Shown here: positions 1 through 9,931 of the stretch, piece by piece
Layout: every line of letters begins with the position of its first letter
Numbering within the stretch: the first letter of the stretch is position 1
From: Psychrobacter glacincola
GTDB taxonomy: Bacteria > Pseudomonadota > Gammaproteobacteria > Pseudomonadales > Moraxellaceae
Reading direction: 5' to 3'
Assembly (NCBI GenBank): GCA_001411745.2
Contig: LIQB01000002.1
Span: forward strand, 351,220 to 415,219
DNA: 64,000 nucleotides
The notes under the pieces: generated by a model
Database searches by the model: none
What the model saw: only the letters and a program-made list of their open reading frames with translations
Told to the model about the DNA's origin: nothing
Program-made: the position numbers and the translations under genes

Positions 1-1167
1 GAGTTGATGGGAGACTCTCCTTATCGCCAGTTTGATATGACTGTGGTGCGCCCTCTAATCGTCACCTTTGCAGCAGCGATGATTCAATGTTTCTTTTTAG
101 CCTTTACAGACTTTGGTATTCCAGCGTCGATTGGGGGGCAATATAGCGTCATCGCCACTGAGCTTTATACCCAAATCTTAGGCGCGTCACCTTCATTCGA
201 AAAAGGGGCAGTGGTTGCGTTATTTATGCTGGTGCCATCGATCCTAAGCATCGCCATACTATGGTACGTGGCACGCTTCAATGTGCGCTATGACTCAGTT
301 GAAATGATTGATCTGCCCACCTCAAAAATCAAAGACCGTGTTTTGGCGGTGTTATCGAGTGTGATTTTAGCCTCACTGTTACTGGTATTCGCCGTGATAT
401 TCATCATCCCATGGATTAAATCATGGCCTTATCAGATGGTCTTCACCACCGAGATTGTCAGCGAGGCTTTAGAGTCTGCCAATCTGATGCGGGTCTATAA
501 AAACTCATTACTTGTGGCGGTATTAACGGCGGTGTTTGGCACCTTGATTACGTATTTTTCAGCCCTGTTATACGAGCGCTCAAGCCTGTTTAAACTGGGT
601 AAATTCAGTATTGAAAGCTCGGCATTGGTGACCAATACGGTGCCTGGAATGGTCGTCGGTATTGCCTATTTGATGGTGTTTTCGGGGTCGGCGGTCGCCA
701 ATACTATTTTTATCATCGTGATTAGCAACATCATTCATTACTTTGCCACGCCTTATTTAATGAGTAAAAACGCGCTATCTAAAATGAATTTGGGTTGGGA
801 GACGACGGCTGGTTTATTGGGCGATTCATGGTTTACATCGTTACGCCGCATCGTCGTGCCCAATTCGTTTTTTACGCTGATTGAAGTCGCTTCATTCTAT
901 TTTATCAGTGCCATGGTGACGATTAGCGCGGTTATCTTTATTTCAGGTGCCAAAACCATGGTACTCACCACCAAGATAGTCGAGCTACAGCACTTTGCGC
1001 GCTTCGATGAGATTTTTATCTTGTCGCTGATGATATTGCTGACCAATATTGGCGCACTGATGTTGTTTGCTATTGTCCGTCATATTTATAGCAAACGGCT
1101 CTCTGGTAGAGCGGCAATAAAAACCAAGAAAAAACCTAAGTCAATGGTGATATCAACGTCTTCTTAG
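1..1167 (+). CDS. Putative 2-aminoethylphosphonate ABC transporter permease, 3' part
   Basis: The reading frame is open to the first base of the window, so this is the C-terminal part (about 389 residues) of a gene that starts upstream. It shows at least eight strongly hydrophobic segments and a binding-protein-dependent permease layout in its second half, including a region around residues 160-270 that resembles the permease EAA loop. Proteins of this kind form the inner-membrane channel of an ABC importer. The substrate is inferred from the next genes (periplasmic binding protein, TIGR03364 oxidoreductase, PhnX-like hydrolase), which form the usual 2-aminoethylphosphonate set. Full-length members are often double permeases of about 570 residues, which fits a truncated view here. 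The ATPase gene is not in the window. Confidence 0.75.
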   Translation, partial: ELMGDSPYRQFDMTVVRPLIVTFAAAMIQCFFLAFTDFGIPASIGGQYSVIATELYTQILGASPSFEKGAVVALFMLVPSILSIAILWYVARFNVRYDSVEMIDLPTSKIKDRVLAVLSSVILASLLLVFAVIFIIPWIKSWPYQMVFTTEIVSEALESANLMRVYKNSLLVAVLTAVFGTLITYFSALLYERSSLFKLGKFSIESSALVTNTVPGMVVGIAYLMVFSGSAVANTIFIIVISNIIHYFATPYLMSKNALSKMNLGWETTAGLLGDSWFTSLRRIVVPNSFFTLIEVASFYFISAMVTISAVIFISGAKTMVLTTKIVELQHFARFDEIFILSLMILLTNIGALMLFAIVRHIYSKRLSGRAAIKTKKKPKSMVISTSS

Positions 1168-1269
1168 TCTTACCCATCGGTCAAGCGCATTGATAAGATT
1201 TATTTTCGTTTTATATTTTAAGCAACAACTTTTTCATTATTAAAACATCAACAAATAATAGGACAAATA

Positions 1270-2274
1270 ATGTTTTTATTTAAAACGTTAGTGGCAAGTT
1301 TCGCGTGTGGAATCGTCTTAGTAGGTTGTAGTTCACCTGAGTCGGAAGGAGGTGCTTCTAGCAACGTCGAAGAAGTGGTCATTTATAGCAATGCCGACGA
1401 AGAAGCGGTCGAGGTCATCCAAGAGGTTTTAGACGAAGCAGGCTATGAAGGCAAGTATGTCTTTCAGTCTTTTGGGACAGGGGAGTTGGGTGGGCGTTTG
1501 CTGGCAGAAGGCGATAATACAGAGGCTGATATGGTGACGATGAGCTCGTTCTACTTAGAAAGTGCCCAAGCCAAGCATCCTATGTTTAAAGAATTGACCT
1601 TTGACGTTGACCCGCAAGTGGCGGTCCCAAATTACTATGCACCAATACTGGGCTTTACGGGCGCTATTATTTTAAACATAAAAGAGATGGCGGCACAAAA
1701 TCTGCCCAGACCAACCAGTGCCAAGGATTTATCAAACCCGATCTACAAAAATAAAATTGCGATGGTGGATCCTAATGGCTCATCGACAGGTTGGCTCTTT
1801 ATTCAAGACGTCACCGCTACGTATGGAATGGGCGCTGAAGGGCAGAAAATTATGAACGATATCCGCATCAATGCGGGTCCAAACTTGGAGTTGTCAGGCT
1901 CAGGTCCGATCAAAAAAGTGATGGCAGGTGAGGTGCCGATTGGTTTTGGCTTGCGTCATCAAGCAATCGCAAACAAAGCACAAGGCTTGCCTATTGATTA
2001 TGTTGACCCAAGTGAAGGAAGTTATACGCTAACGGAATCGGTAGCCGTTATTGATAAAGGCGAGAACACCAATCCAAATGCGATGAAAATGGCTGAAATC
2101 ATTGTTAAAAATGCGCGTCCAAAATTATTGACGATATACCCAAATGTGATTTATGACGGTGAAACAGTCGCCCCTGAAAATCAAATAAAAAACAGCAAAG
2201 CGTACGGCGAGCCACTGACGGCTGAGCTGTTAGATAAGCACAGAGCGTTTTTCCATGGACAAACTGAATCGTAA
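1270..2274 (+). CDS. Putative 2-aminoethylphosphonate ABC transporter substrate-binding lipoprotein
   Basis: A 334-residue extracytoplasmic solute-binding protein. The N-terminus is a lipoprotein signal (hydrophobic stretch ending in the lipobox LVGC, Cys about residue 20), so it should be tethered at the membrane and deliver substrate to the permease encoded 102 bp upstream. The body resembles the iron/AEP-type binding proteins (VVIYSNADEEAVEVI near residue 37, and an FGTGELGGRL segment). Context with the phosphonate oxidoreductase and hydrolase genes downstream supports 2-aminoethylphosphonate as ligand. The specific ligand is inferred from neighbours, not from binding residues. Confidence 0.8.
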   Translation: MFLFKTLVASFACGIVLVGCSSPESEGGASSNVEEVVIYSNADEEAVEVIQEVLDEAGYEGKYVFQSFGTGELGGRLLAEGDNTEADMVTMSSFYLESAQAKHPMFKELTFDVDPQVAVPNYYAPILGFTGAIILNIKEMAAQNLPRPTSAKDLSNPIYKNKIAMVDPNGSSTGWLFIQDVTATYGMGAEGQKIMNDIRINAGPNLELSGSGPIKKVMAGEVPIGFGLRHQAIANKAQGLPIDYVDPSEGSYTLTESVAVIDKGENTNPNAMKMAEIIVKNARPKLLTIYPNVIYDGETVAPENQIKNSKAYGEPLTAELLDKHRAFFHGQTES

Positions 2275-2415
2275 ATGAATCCATAAAAACCGTGATGAGT
2301 AGTCATTGTTCAAATGCACTATTTCATCGGCTAGTGAAATCCTTAAAACAAGGATTGAGCCGCTAAAACATAAATTGAGTATCATTTGTAATCAATCATA
2401 AAGAAGAAAAAAGCT

Positions 2416-3558
2416 ATGACAGGGACAAATAAATTATCAGATAAACAGTATGATGTGGTCGTCGTTGGGGGCGGTATCGTTGGTCTTGCCAGCGCTTATG
2501 CTGCCGTAAAAAAAGGGCTGAAAGTGGCACTGGTAGAACGAGAAGCACAGAACAAAGATGCCTCGATTCGTAACTTTGGCTTTGTGACGGTTAGTGGTCA
2601 GCGTAGCGGTGAGCATTGGCAACGTGCCATGCACTCACGCAATATCTGGGCGGACATCGCGCCAAAAGCCGGTATCAAGGTTGAGCATACCGGTCTGCAC
2701 ATGCTGGTTCAGCGCCCTGAAGCGATGAGCGTTGCCGATGCGTTTTTGAAGACTGAAATGGGCGAGTCCTGTCGCTTATTGAGCCAATCAGAAATACAGG
2801 AGCAGACGCCTTATCTTAAAACAGGTTTGGGCGTTTTATATAGCCCGCATGAGCTAAGAGTTGAGTCAAATACGGCGATTGGCAAATTGGCGGACTGGTT
2901 AGCACAAGTGCATGGCGTGGATTTTTATAACAAAACCACGGTTCAGGTGGTTGACTTGCCCACTGTTCATACCAGTCGAGGGGCGCTACAGACAGCGCAT
3001 TGTGTGATCTGTCCTGGGGCAAATTTACATGGCTTATATCCTGATACTTTAGCGCAGTCTGATGCCAAACTCTGTACCCTCAATATGATGCGCGTGATGC
3101 CAAGACAAGCGTTCAAACTAAATGCTGCTGTCATGTCAGATCTGAGTTTTGCTCGTTATGATGGGTTTGCCCAGCTACCAGAAGCCCGTGCGCTTATCAG
3201 CTTACTTGATAACACCCAAGCTGCTGAACGAAAGGCTGGCGTACATTTAATCGTTGTTCAATCAGCGGATGGCTCACTTATCATTGGTGACAGTCATAAT
3301 TACTGTGATAAAGAGCTGCCCTTTAGAGACACTTATCAAGATAACTTAATCATCAACGAGTTCAAAAAAGTCATGGATATCGGTGAGGTAGACATCACTC
3401 AGCACTGGTTAGGGGTCTATCCAAGTGCCGACAATGTCGTGTTTAAAGCATCACCAGAATCAGGAGTTGCCATCGGTACCATCACAAGCGGCACAGGCGC
3501 ATCAACGGGATTTGCCTTTGGTGAAGAGTTAATTAATTTAGTATTGGAGTCAAAATAA
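2416..3558 (+). CDS. TIGR03364-type FAD-dependent oxidoreductase (phosphonate cluster)
   Basis: A 380-residue DAO-family flavoprotein. The N-terminal dinucleotide-binding motif VVVGGGIVGLASAYAA lies at about residues 15-30, followed by the acidic residue that binds the ribose (VEREA). The C-terminal part has the glycine-rich segment TSGTGASTGFAFGEEL typical of this family. TIGR03364 proteins occur with aminoethylphosphonate uptake genes and PhnX-like hydrolases and are thought to oxidise aminophosphonates towards phosphonoacetaldehyde; that role is taken from the family and the context. The stop codon overlaps the start of the next gene by one base, so translation of the two is probably coupled. 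Confidence 0.8.
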   Translation: MTGTNKLSDKQYDVVVVGGGIVGLASAYAAVKKGLKVALVEREAQNKDASIRNFGFVTVSGQRSGEHWQRAMHSRNIWADIAPKAGIKVEHTGLHMLVQRPEAMSVADAFLKTEMGESCRLLSQSEIQEQTPYLKTGLGVLYSPHELRVESNTAIGKLADWLAQVHGVDFYNKTTVQVVDLPTVHTSRGALQTAHCVICPGANLHGLYPDTLAQSDAKLCTLNMMRVMPRQAFKLNAAVMSDLSFARYDGFAQLPEARALISLLDNTQAAERKAGVHLIVVQSADGSLIIGDSHNYCDKELPFRDTYQDNLIINEFKKVMDIGEVDITQHWLGVYPSADNVVFKASPESGVAIGTITSGTGASTGFAFGEELINLVLESK

Positions 3559-4304
3559 TGAATACAGATATTCATCGTATCAAAGCGCCATTCGACGCGA
3601 TCAAACTGTGTGTCTTTGATATGGCAGGCACGACCGTCAATGAAAACAATTTGGTTTATAAGACCGTATGTGATGCGATCAATCACACCCTACAACAGGT
3701 TGGTCAAACAGACATTCAGGTTAATCTAGAGGTGTGTTTAGAGTTTGGGGCTGGCAAAGAAAAGCGACAAGCCATTAGCGATATACTCAATGAAGTATGC
3801 AAACATGACAATACCGCGACCGCTGATAGTGAAAAATGGACGGATGCTGCCTTTAATACGTTTAAATCAGCGTTGGCATCAGCCTATACCAAGGACACGG
3901 TAGCAACCTTCGATGGCATGCTAGATTTTTTCAATCAGTTAAAGCAGTCGGGTAGAAAAGTCGTGCTAAATACGGGCTACGATATTCAGACAGCCAATAA
4001 AATATTAACTATTTTAGGATGGTCAGTGGGTCGTGATATTGATGCTTTGATTACAGCGGATGATGTGCATAATGGTCGTCCTGCGCCAGATATGATTACC
4101 CTTGCTATGGACAAGTGTGGGATTAAGTATTCGCAACAGGTATTGAAAGCAGGGGACAGCGGCATCGATATCGAAGAAGGCAGAAACGCCCATTGTGGTC
4201 TATGTGTTGGGGTGCTGACTGGTGCTCAAACCCATGTACAACTGGAGAAATATTCACCAGATATCGTGCTTGATAAGCTCACAGATCTAGCGGCATTGAT
4301 CTAG
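3558..4304 (+). CDS. Phosphonatase-like HAD hydrolase (PhnX-like, TIGR03351 type)
   Basis: A 248-residue haloacid-dehalogenase-fold hydrolase. HAD motif I is VFDMAGTTV (about residues 18-26), with Ala between the two Asp/Thr positions as in phosphonoacetaldehyde hydrolase. Motif II is at LNTGYD (about 136-141) and the Lys/Asp motifs are in LKAGDSGIDIEEG (about 194-206). The cap region carries FGAGKEKRQAI, where PhnX places its Schiff-base lysine. The likely role is cleavage of the C-P bond of the product made by the upstream oxidoreductase, giving phosphate. Last gene of the operon, followed by a strong terminator. Confidence 0.8.
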   Translation: MNTDIHRIKAPFDAIKLCVFDMAGTTVNENNLVYKTVCDAINHTLQQVGQTDIQVNLEVCLEFGAGKEKRQAISDILNEVCKHDNTATADSEKWTDAAFNTFKSALASAYTKDTVATFDGMLDFFNQLKQSGRKVVLNTGYDIQTANKILTILGWSVGRDIDALITADDVHNGRPAPDMITLAMDKCGIKYSQQVLKAGDSGIDIEEGRNAHCGLCVGVLTGAQTHVQLEKYSPDIVLDKLTDLAALI

Positions 4305-4386
4305 AGTATGTCCTCAATTTAATTGAGGCATCTATATGGGCTAAAAATGGCTAGATTAAGACATGGGCTACTTTAATGGCGCATTT

Positions 4387-4430
4387 CAGAAGGAGAGAAA
4401 TCATTAGATGGTTTCTCTCCTTCTGCTTTT
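4387..4430. terminator. Rho-independent terminator of the phosphonate operon
   Basis: A perfect 14-bp inverted repeat (4387-4400 with 4412-4425, 11-base loop) is followed by GCTTTT. It sits 83 bp after the phosphonatase-like gene and ahead of the convergent heme-binding-like gene. Confidence 0.8.
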
Positions 4431-4522
4431 ATAGAAGTAACGATAAACATAAGGACAGGCAGGCTTATCAATTTTCAAACAGCCTAATATGTGGAATATT
4501 TGTCTTAAAACTTTAGCCCGCG

Positions 4523-5083
4523 CTAATGCTGCTCTAATGCTTTTAGACCTGCTTTGGCGATGTGTACATCTTCGCTGCCATGTGCGCCGCCCACCCCGAT
4601 ACCACCGACTACGATACCATCGATATAAATGGGTACGCCGCCATCTAAGATAAGGATGTTTTCATCCAGATAGCGTAGGTCTTCAGGAATCGTGCCGTCT
4701 TTGATGCCTTTGGCGATGACCGCCGTTTCTCTTTTTTGTGAGTTTGCGGTATAGGCTTTTTTATAACTGGCACGCACGGTATGCACGCCTGCGCGGTGAT
4801 CTCTGAGCACTGCTAAGGTTTGTCCAGAGGCATCAACGACGGTCACAGATACCATCAAATTGTTGTTTTTGGCTTCTAATGCAGCGGCATTCACCATGTT
4901 TTGTGCCATCTCGCCAGTCAATAATGGAATGGTTGCCATCTCTGCTCCTTGAGTTATTACGTTTGGTTTAATTGCTTGAACTTGATACTGTGAGTGTGAG
5001 GTGTTGGCACACGCGGAGATGGACAACAGTGAAGTTGCAAGCGCGGCATAGATAACGAGTTCTTTCATAATCAGTCCTTTCAT
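4523..5083 (-). CDS. GlcG/HbpS (DUF336) family heme-binding-like lipoprotein
   Basis: A protein of about 186 residues with an N-terminal export signal ending in LLSISAC (likely lipobox, so an outer-membrane or periplasmic lipoprotein) and a GlcG/HbpS domain over the rest: [21 protein letters not shown], then [10 protein letters not shown] and the glycine-rich end [20 protein letters not shown]. Members bind heme or corrinoids or act as redox accessory proteins; the function here is unknown. The frame is open to 5128, but the ATGs at 5083 and 5068 both have a GGA-type ribosome site and give a proper signal peptide. It lies 55 bp downstream of the MFS gene on the same strand and may be co-transcribed with the cyn genes. 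Confidence 0.75.
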   Translation of the reverse strand: MKGLIMKELVIYAALATSLLSISACANTSHSQYQVQAIKPNVITQGAEMATIPLLTGEMAQNMVNAAALEAKNNNLMVSVTVVDASGQTLAVLRDHRAGVHTVRASYKKAYTANSQKRETAVIAKGIKDGTIPEDLRYLDENILILDGGVPIYIDGIVVGGIGVGGAHGSEDVHIAKAGLKALEQH

Positions 5084-5138
5084 AGTTAATCCTTGAGGTT
5101 GTTTTGAATATCGTATGACGTGACTCAATACGCCTTAA

Positions 5139-6350
5139 TCAAAGCTTAGACAAGCTAATTGCCTGATGATAACTTGCTGGGGCAAACTTGATGGTGACAA
5201 ACAGCATACCGATAAGGCTGATTAATAGCATCCACCAAACCGCTTGAAAACTGCCAGTCGACTCGCGTAGCACACCTGCGATATAAGGCGCGATGGCAGT
5301 AATAATAAAGCCAATGCCTTGGACAAATGCTGCCAGTGCCCCAGCGAGTTTGGGTTTGGACAAATGATCTAACGCGACGGTCAATGTCAATGAAAAGCAG
5401 GCACCAAGACCACAGCCAATCAAGGCAATCCATAAGATGAGCAAAGCTGTCGGCATGGTAATCAAACCTATAAATCCAGCGATTTGTATCCCTACGGCAA
5501 AAAACAACCAAGGTCGGCGGTCGAGGCGATGGGCGGATAACATTGGAATAACCAGCGCACCAATGACCTGAAAAATCGTCATGATACCGATCAGCTCGCC
5601 ACTACTTTGCGCGCTCCAGCCCAAAGTCTGCGCATAGCTTGGCAACCATGCAATCATACAAGCATATCCAGCATTTGCCAGACCAAAATAACTTGCCAGC
5701 AGCCAAGCACGGCGATTGCCAAAAAAGTTGATTTTTACCCCGTCGTCTCGATTTTCCATCTGCTCGGAGGGGCGTCGCCACCACAGCACGAGGGCAAAAA
5801 CTGGCACTATCAGCCAAATACCCAAACCAGATTGCCAACTGCCGTAATGTTGAGCGACCACGGGACTCAAGATAGCGGCAACCCCGCCACCAGTCATCAG
5901 TGCAGCAGAGTAAACGCCCATAGCAAGTGGTACGCGTTCAGGATACCAGCGTTTGACCACACCAGGTGCCATTGCTTGCACGATGGCGATACCCGTGCCG
6001 CCTACTAAGGCACTGGCTATCAGCGTCCCTCCAGTATCTAACCAAAAGCGCCATACACCCGCGAAGGCAATTGCAAACAGACCGCCTGTGATCCACGCGC
6101 TTTCACTAAATCGTCGCCCAATCCAAGGCAACAGTAGCGGAAATATACCCATACACAGCATCGGCAGCACCACCAATAAAGAGGCGGCTTGCAAACCCAT
6201 CGCTGTGCTTAGGCGAATTTCTGTCAGCAACGGACCAGTAGAAGTGATCGTTGGGCGCAGCGTCATCGCCAACCCAGCAATTACCAGCATAGGAAACAAC
6301 AAGGTCAGTATCGACGAACGCGCCGTGGAGGAGATATGATCGGTACTCAT
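5139..6350 (-). CDS. cynX: CynX/NimT-family MFS transporter
   Basis: A 403-residue major facilitator with about 12 hydrophobic segments. The start of the protein (TLRPTITSTGPLLTEIR) and the WLPSYAQTLGWSAQSSGEL segment after the central loop are characteristic of the CynX/NimT group. It lies on the same strand as cynS and cynT and 152 bp after cynS, so the cyanate operon context supports a cyanate or related anion transporter. The substrate has not been shown for most members, so the symbol rests on context. Confidence 0.8.
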   Translation of the reverse strand: MSTDHISSTARSSILTLLFPMLVIAGLAMTLRPTITSTGPLLTEIRLSTAMGLQAASLLVVLPMLCMGIFPLLLPWIGRRFSESAWITGGLFAIAFAGVWRFWLDTGGTLIASALVGGTGIAIVQAMAPGVVKRWYPERVPLAMGVYSAALMTGGGVAAILSPVVAQHYGSWQSGLGIWLIVPVFALVLWWRRPSEQMENRDDGVKINFFGNRRAWLLASYFGLANAGYACMIAWLPSYAQTLGWSAQSSGELIGIMTIFQVIGALVIPMLSAHRLDRRPWLFFAVGIQIAGFIGLITMPTALLILWIALIGCGLGACFSLTLTVALDHLSKPKLAGALAAFVQGIGFIITAIAPYIAGVLRESTGSFQAVWWMLLISLIGMLFVTIKFAPASYHQAISLSKL

Positions 6351-6502
6351 GAGTAATATAAAATCCGTATTAAGAAAGGCAGTATCAAAAAATCACCGCC
6401 TGAGTCGCCAAAAAAGCCGACGTCACTATATGCCGAACGCCGACTTTTTCAATAAGTACTACTTTTACAAACCGCTGATAAAACTGCTGTTTAAAGCGTC
6501 AT

Positions 6503-6973
6503 TTAAAAAGGTTTGAACGGTAGGAACTTACCATCTAGAGTAATTACTGCGCGATCACCACCTTCAGGATCAGCCACTTTTTTGATATCCATTTTGAAAT
6601 TAATGGCACTGATGATACCATCACCAAATTGCTCATGAACCAAGGCTTTTAGCGTGGTGCCATATACCTGCATCATCTCATAAAAACGGTAGATTGTCGG
6701 GTCAGTAGGAATCTCACTACCAACGCTGCCTCGTGATGGAATGCATTGTAGTAACGCGATGGCGTCCTCATCAAGTCCTAAAGTTTCACCAACTTTTTGG
6801 GCGGCATCAGCAGGTAGCGGATGCTGACCTAGTAAAGCGGCAGTGACAAAGACATCACTCAGATTAGTGCCTGAGGCGATTTGCTCGAATGATAGGTTCT
6901 TTGCCGCTTTGGCAGCAATGATGGTGTCCGTTAATGTTTGACGTGCGGTGTTGCTTACTTGAGACTGAATCAT
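6503..6973 (-). CDS. cynS: Cyanase (cyanate hydratase)
   Basis: This enzyme converts cyanate and bicarbonate to ammonia and CO2 (via carbamate). The protein has 156 residues, the same length as E. coli CynS, and the catalytic triad falls at the same numbers: Arg96 (YRFYEM), Glu99 and Ser122 (GIISAI). The C-terminal KFLPFKPF ending is also typical. Expected to be a cytoplasmic decamer. It works with the adjacent carbonic anhydrase, which returns CO2 to bicarbonate. Confidence 0.97.
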   Translation of the reverse strand: MIQSQVSNTARQTLTDTIIAAKAAKNLSFEQIASGTNLSDVFVTAALLGQHPLPADAAQKVGETLGLDEDAIALLQCIPSRGSVGSEIPTDPTIYRFYEMMQVYGTTLKALVHEQFGDGIISAINFKMDIKKVADPEGGDRAVITLDGKFLPFKPF

Positions 6974-7086
6974 AATAATACCTTTTGAGGTTGGTGGTGG
7001 TTATTGGATTAATGATGCTTATGAATTATTTGGGTTAATTGATTTTTTGATTATGCATAGTCATTGATAATGACAGTTATGTAACG

Positions 7087-7749
7087 CTAAACGGCGACTG
7101 CCAGTGGCGCTAGCGGATAAGCGCGAACCTCAGTGTGCGTTGCCAATGAGACAAATTCATTGGTCACGCCATCTAAGGCATCGATGTCACCGGACTCGAT
7201 ATCGTAAACCCAGCCATGTAGTGCCAAACGATTTTCTCTTAGCGCTAAACGTATAGACGGATGGGTTTTGATATTTTCGATTTGGGCGATGACATTTTCA
7301 CGAACCATAGAGGCGACCCGCTCGCTATCACTGCCGTGTTCACGGGCTTCATTGACCACCCGTGCTGAGTCAGCGTAGCGTAGCCAGCTGCCTACCGCTG
7401 GCATATGATCCATGCAGGTGCAGTTGGCAATCGCAGTCATCGCGCCGCAGTCTGAGTGCCCGCAAATCACCACATCCGTGACCTTTAAAGCAGTAATAGC
7501 GTACTCAACTGACGCCGATACACCGCCAGGCTCAGGACCATAAGATGGGACGATATTACCCGCATTGCGAATCACAAACAGACCACCGGGTTCGTGTTGA
7601 GTAACAAGCTCTGGCACTAAGCGGCTGTCTGAACAAGAAATAAACAGTGTGCGCGGGTTTTGTTTGGTCGCCAAATTTTTGAATAAATCGGCGCGCTTAG
7701 GATAGGCGTCACTGTGAAATTTTAGAAAACCTTCAATAATATCTTTCAT
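7087..7749 (-). CDS. cynT: Beta-class carbonic anhydrase of the cyanate operon
   Basis: A 220-residue beta-carbonic anhydrase interconverting CO2 and bicarbonate. The zinc ligands are visible as Cys39-x-Asp41-x-Arg43 ([10 protein letters not shown]) and His98-x-x-Cys101 (CGHSDCGAM), with the IRNAGN segment between. It is the first gene of the operon cynT-cynS-cynX and divergent from a LysR gene. In E. coli the same arrangement prevents bicarbonate depletion during cyanate breakdown, and this is the inferred role. Confidence 0.95.
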   Translation of the reverse strand: MKDIIEGFLKFHSDAYPKRADLFKNLATKQNPRTLFISCSDSRLVPELVTQHEPGGLFVIRNAGNIVPSYGPEPGGVSASVEYAITALKVTDVVICGHSDCGAMTAIANCTCMDHMPAVGSWLRYADSARVVNEAREHGSDSERVASMVRENVIAQIENIKTHPSIRLALRENRLALHGWVYDIESGDIDALDGVTNEFVSLATHTEVRAYPLAPLAVAV

Positions 7750-7887
7750 CGCTTTGGTCTCTGTGTAGTTGATGAAAGGAATGATACGCCGCTATTGTTA
7801 TAAGGTAAAATACTAGTATATTATGATGTAGATAATAATTACTTATGACTAAACCTTGATCAATCCCTAATCCACACGAGATGACCC
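7750..7887. promoter_or_regulatory. Divergent cynR-cynT control region
   Basis: A 138-bp AT-rich spacer between the divergent LysR gene and cynT. It holds the palindrome ATACTAGTAT (7810-7819), which fits the T-N11-A style dyads bound by LysR proteins. That the dyad is the operator is an inference from position. Confidence 0.4.
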
Positions 7888-8796
7888 ATGATTCTTCGGC
7901 ACATTAAGTATTTTTTGGCAGTGGCAGAGTACCAAAGCTTTACCCAAGCAGCAGCGTCTTTGTACGTCTCACAGCCAGCGTTATCGCAGCAGATTAAGCA
8001 GTTGGAAGAAGGTCTAGGCGCGACTTTATTTGATCGCTCTGGTCGCCGTGTCACATTGACCGATGCCGGTGACGTCTATGCGCGCTATGCCCATAGAGCC
8101 TTGCAGGATTTGGAGGAAGGACGGCGCGCCATTCACGATGTGCAGGATCTTAGTCGCGGTGCGTTGCGGATTGCGATTACGCCTACCTTTACCACGTATT
8201 TGCTTGGACCTTTAATCAAAGCGTTTCATACTCGTTATCCGAGTCTCACGCTAAGCGTGCAGGAGATGTCACAGGAGCAGATGGAAAAGCAAATACTCGA
8301 TGATGAGTTTGATGTGGGTATTGCTTTTGAAGATGTGCAGTCTGCCGATATCGATACACAAACCTTGCTGATAGAGACGCTCGCACTGGTTGTTAGTAAA
8401 CATAACCCTCTTGCTAAGCAAGCGGCGATTGACTTGCCAACGCTAAACGCGCAGTCACTGGTATTGCTGAGCCGAGAATTTGCCACGCGCGAACAGATTG
8501 AGCATTATTGTCGCCAGCATGACATTGCGCCAAACGTACTGATGGAGGCAAACTCGCTCAGCGCAGTGATCGAAATGGTTCGCCATACCCAACTGACCAC
8601 CTTATTACCTTCCAACATCGCTCATAATTATGATGAGCTGGTGGCGATTACCTTAGCGCCGTCTTTGCTCCAGCGTATAGCGGTATTACTACAACGAAAA
8701 GGTGCGTATCAGAGCGCTGCTACCAAGGCATTTGTTGCGTTGGCACATGAGGTCTGTTCGAACACGGTTGAATCCAATGCACTGTTTTTCAAATAG
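7888..8796 (+). CDS. cynR: LysR-type regulator, probable cyn operon activator
   Basis: A 302-residue LysR regulator. The N-terminal winged helix (FLAVAEYQSFTQAAASLYVSQPALSQQIKQLE, residues about 9-40, split here only for reading) is followed by a periplasmic-binding-like effector domain from about residue 90 (RIAITPTFTTYLLGPLI). It is transcribed away from cynT across a 138-bp spacer, the standard layout for CynR, which activates cynTSX when cyanate is present. The effector is inferred from synteny. Confidence 0.85.
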   Translation: MILRHIKYFLAVAEYQSFTQAAASLYVSQPALSQQIKQLEEGLGATLFDRSGRRVTLTDAGDVYARYAHRALQDLEEGRRAIHDVQDLSRGALRIAITPTFTTYLLGPLIKAFHTRYPSLTLSVQEMSQEQMEKQILDDEFDVGIAFEDVQSADIDTQTLLIETLALVVSKHNPLAKQAAIDLPTLNAQSLVLLSREFATREQIEHYCRQHDIAPNVLMEANSLSAVIEMVRHTQLTTLLPSNIAHNYDELVAITLAPSLLQRIAVLLQRKGAYQSAATKAFVALAHEVCSNTVESNALFFK

Positions 8797-8843
8797 AATA
8801 AACTTAGAAAACGAACGGTCACGATGAGATAGGCAAAAGGCCA

Positions 8844-9230
8844 ATGATGCAAACCTTAATTCACTATTTTTTTCACTTCGGCATGCCTTTAATTGTGGCT
8901 TATGTGTTTTTCCGCAATGATTATAAAAGGGTTTATCTGATACTGCTCGCCACTATGCTGGTCGATTTGGATCATCTGCTAGCAACGCCTATTTTCTCGC
9001 CCAATCGCTGTAGTATTAACTTTCACCCGCTGCACAGTTATTATGCAATGGCAGTATATGCGGCTATGTTAGTGCTGCCTAAGCCATACAGAGTCATAGG
9101 TTTGGGCTTACTGTTGCATATGCTGACGGATTTAAATGACTGCGTTATGACGTATGCCCAAATCCCCCAAGCGTTGAATGATGCGCCAGCTCGTGAGCTG
9201 GTCATATGGCTAGCAAATAGGTTTAAGTAG
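8844..9230 (+). CDS. DUF6122-like small membrane protein
   Basis: A 128-residue hydrophobic protein with about four membrane segments and conserved-looking polar motifs between them: DLDHLLATP (residues about 41-49), FHPLHSYYAM (about 60-69) and LLHMLTDLNDC (about 91-101). The spaced His/Asp residues recall membrane metal-dependent hydrolases of the YdjM/DUF457 type; I recall this arrangement from DUF6122. No function is assigned. It begins 47 bp after cynR and ends before a bidirectional terminator. Confidence 0.6.
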   Translation: MMQTLIHYFFHFGMPLIVAYVFFRNDYKRVYLILLATMLVDLDHLLATPIFSPNRCSINFHPLHSYYAMAVYAAMLVLPKPYRVIGLGLLLHMLTDLNDCVMTYAQIPQALNDAPARELVIWLANRFK

Positions 9231-9377
9231 TATTTTTTAACTTTTCATCGCATGTTCATTAATCCCGTATTTATTATGGGCATATTATATTTTCTAAAGA
9301 ATCGGATTATTTACTGAGAATTTAGTTCTGCGCTAAGCCTAAATTCAGTATTCAGACAATAAATATAGACAAAAAAA

Positions 9378-9406
9378 GCCTCACTATTAATAAGTGAGGC
9401 TTTTTT
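9378..9406. terminator. Bidirectional terminator between convergent genes
   Basis: An 8-bp stem GCCTCACT/AGTGAGGC with A7 before and T6 after. It serves the plus-strand DUF6122-like gene and the minus-strand META-domain gene. Confidence 0.8.
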
Positions 9407-9442
9407 ATTGAATGGCTAGTTTAGTGCTCTATACGACAATAA

Positions 9443-9931
9443 TTATTTAGCAACCGCTTTAAAATTCGCTACTTGGTTCGCATTGGTAATGGTCAAGACA
9501 GGCACGTTATTGGCATTTTTGCTCATGCTATATTTACCATTTACGGTTGCTAGTGCGGCACTATCAAAGCTGGCTTGTGGGGCAGGGCAAGCCATTCTTG
9601 TGCTTCTTACTGGACCCAAGGTTACCTCGCCATTTGCTACCTTGTATTCAGCACTCATATTGTTACAAGTATTCATCAAAGTAACGATATTGCTCCCATT
9701 CGCCGTCACAAAATCGAGGGTTAATGGTTCGGCTGGATTAAAGAATAATGGAGTAATGGTCTCGCCCTTGGTGTTTTTGGCATCCACGAGTTGCCAATGA
9801 TAGGCTTGCAAGGCATCCGAGGTAATAGGCTGGGTAACGGGTGCACTTGGCGTAGATGTGGTTTGACAACCTGCTGCCAATGTTCCCACTGCTAAAACGC
9901 TTACCATCATTACCTTAGTCATATTTTTCAT
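9443..9931 (-). CDS. META-domain (HslJ-like) lipoprotein
   Basis: A 162-residue predicted lipoprotein: the signal sequence ends in LAAGC (lipid-modified Cys about residue 22), then a low-complexity Thr/Pro linker, then a META/HslJ-like domain. Recognisable features are YHWQLVDAKN at the start of the domain, an MNTCNNMSAEY segment and TRMACP, which give the conserved cysteine pair. Members are envelope stress or novobiocin-tolerance proteins of unclear mechanism. It is a single gene with its own flanking regions. Confidence 0.8.
   Translation of the reverse strand: MKNMTKVMMVSVLAVGTLAAGCQTTSTPSAPVTQPITSDALQAYHWQLVDAKNTKGETITPLFFNPAEPLTLDFVTANGSNIVTLMNTCNNMSAEYKVANGEVTLGPVRSTRMACPAPQASFDSAALATVNGKYSMSKNANNVPVLTITNANQVANFKAVAK

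Noticed and set aside
4306..4332. A second MITE copy after the phosphonatase-like gene
   Set aside because: Only a short match to one terminus followed by a small AATT-centred palindrome; too little to call an element.
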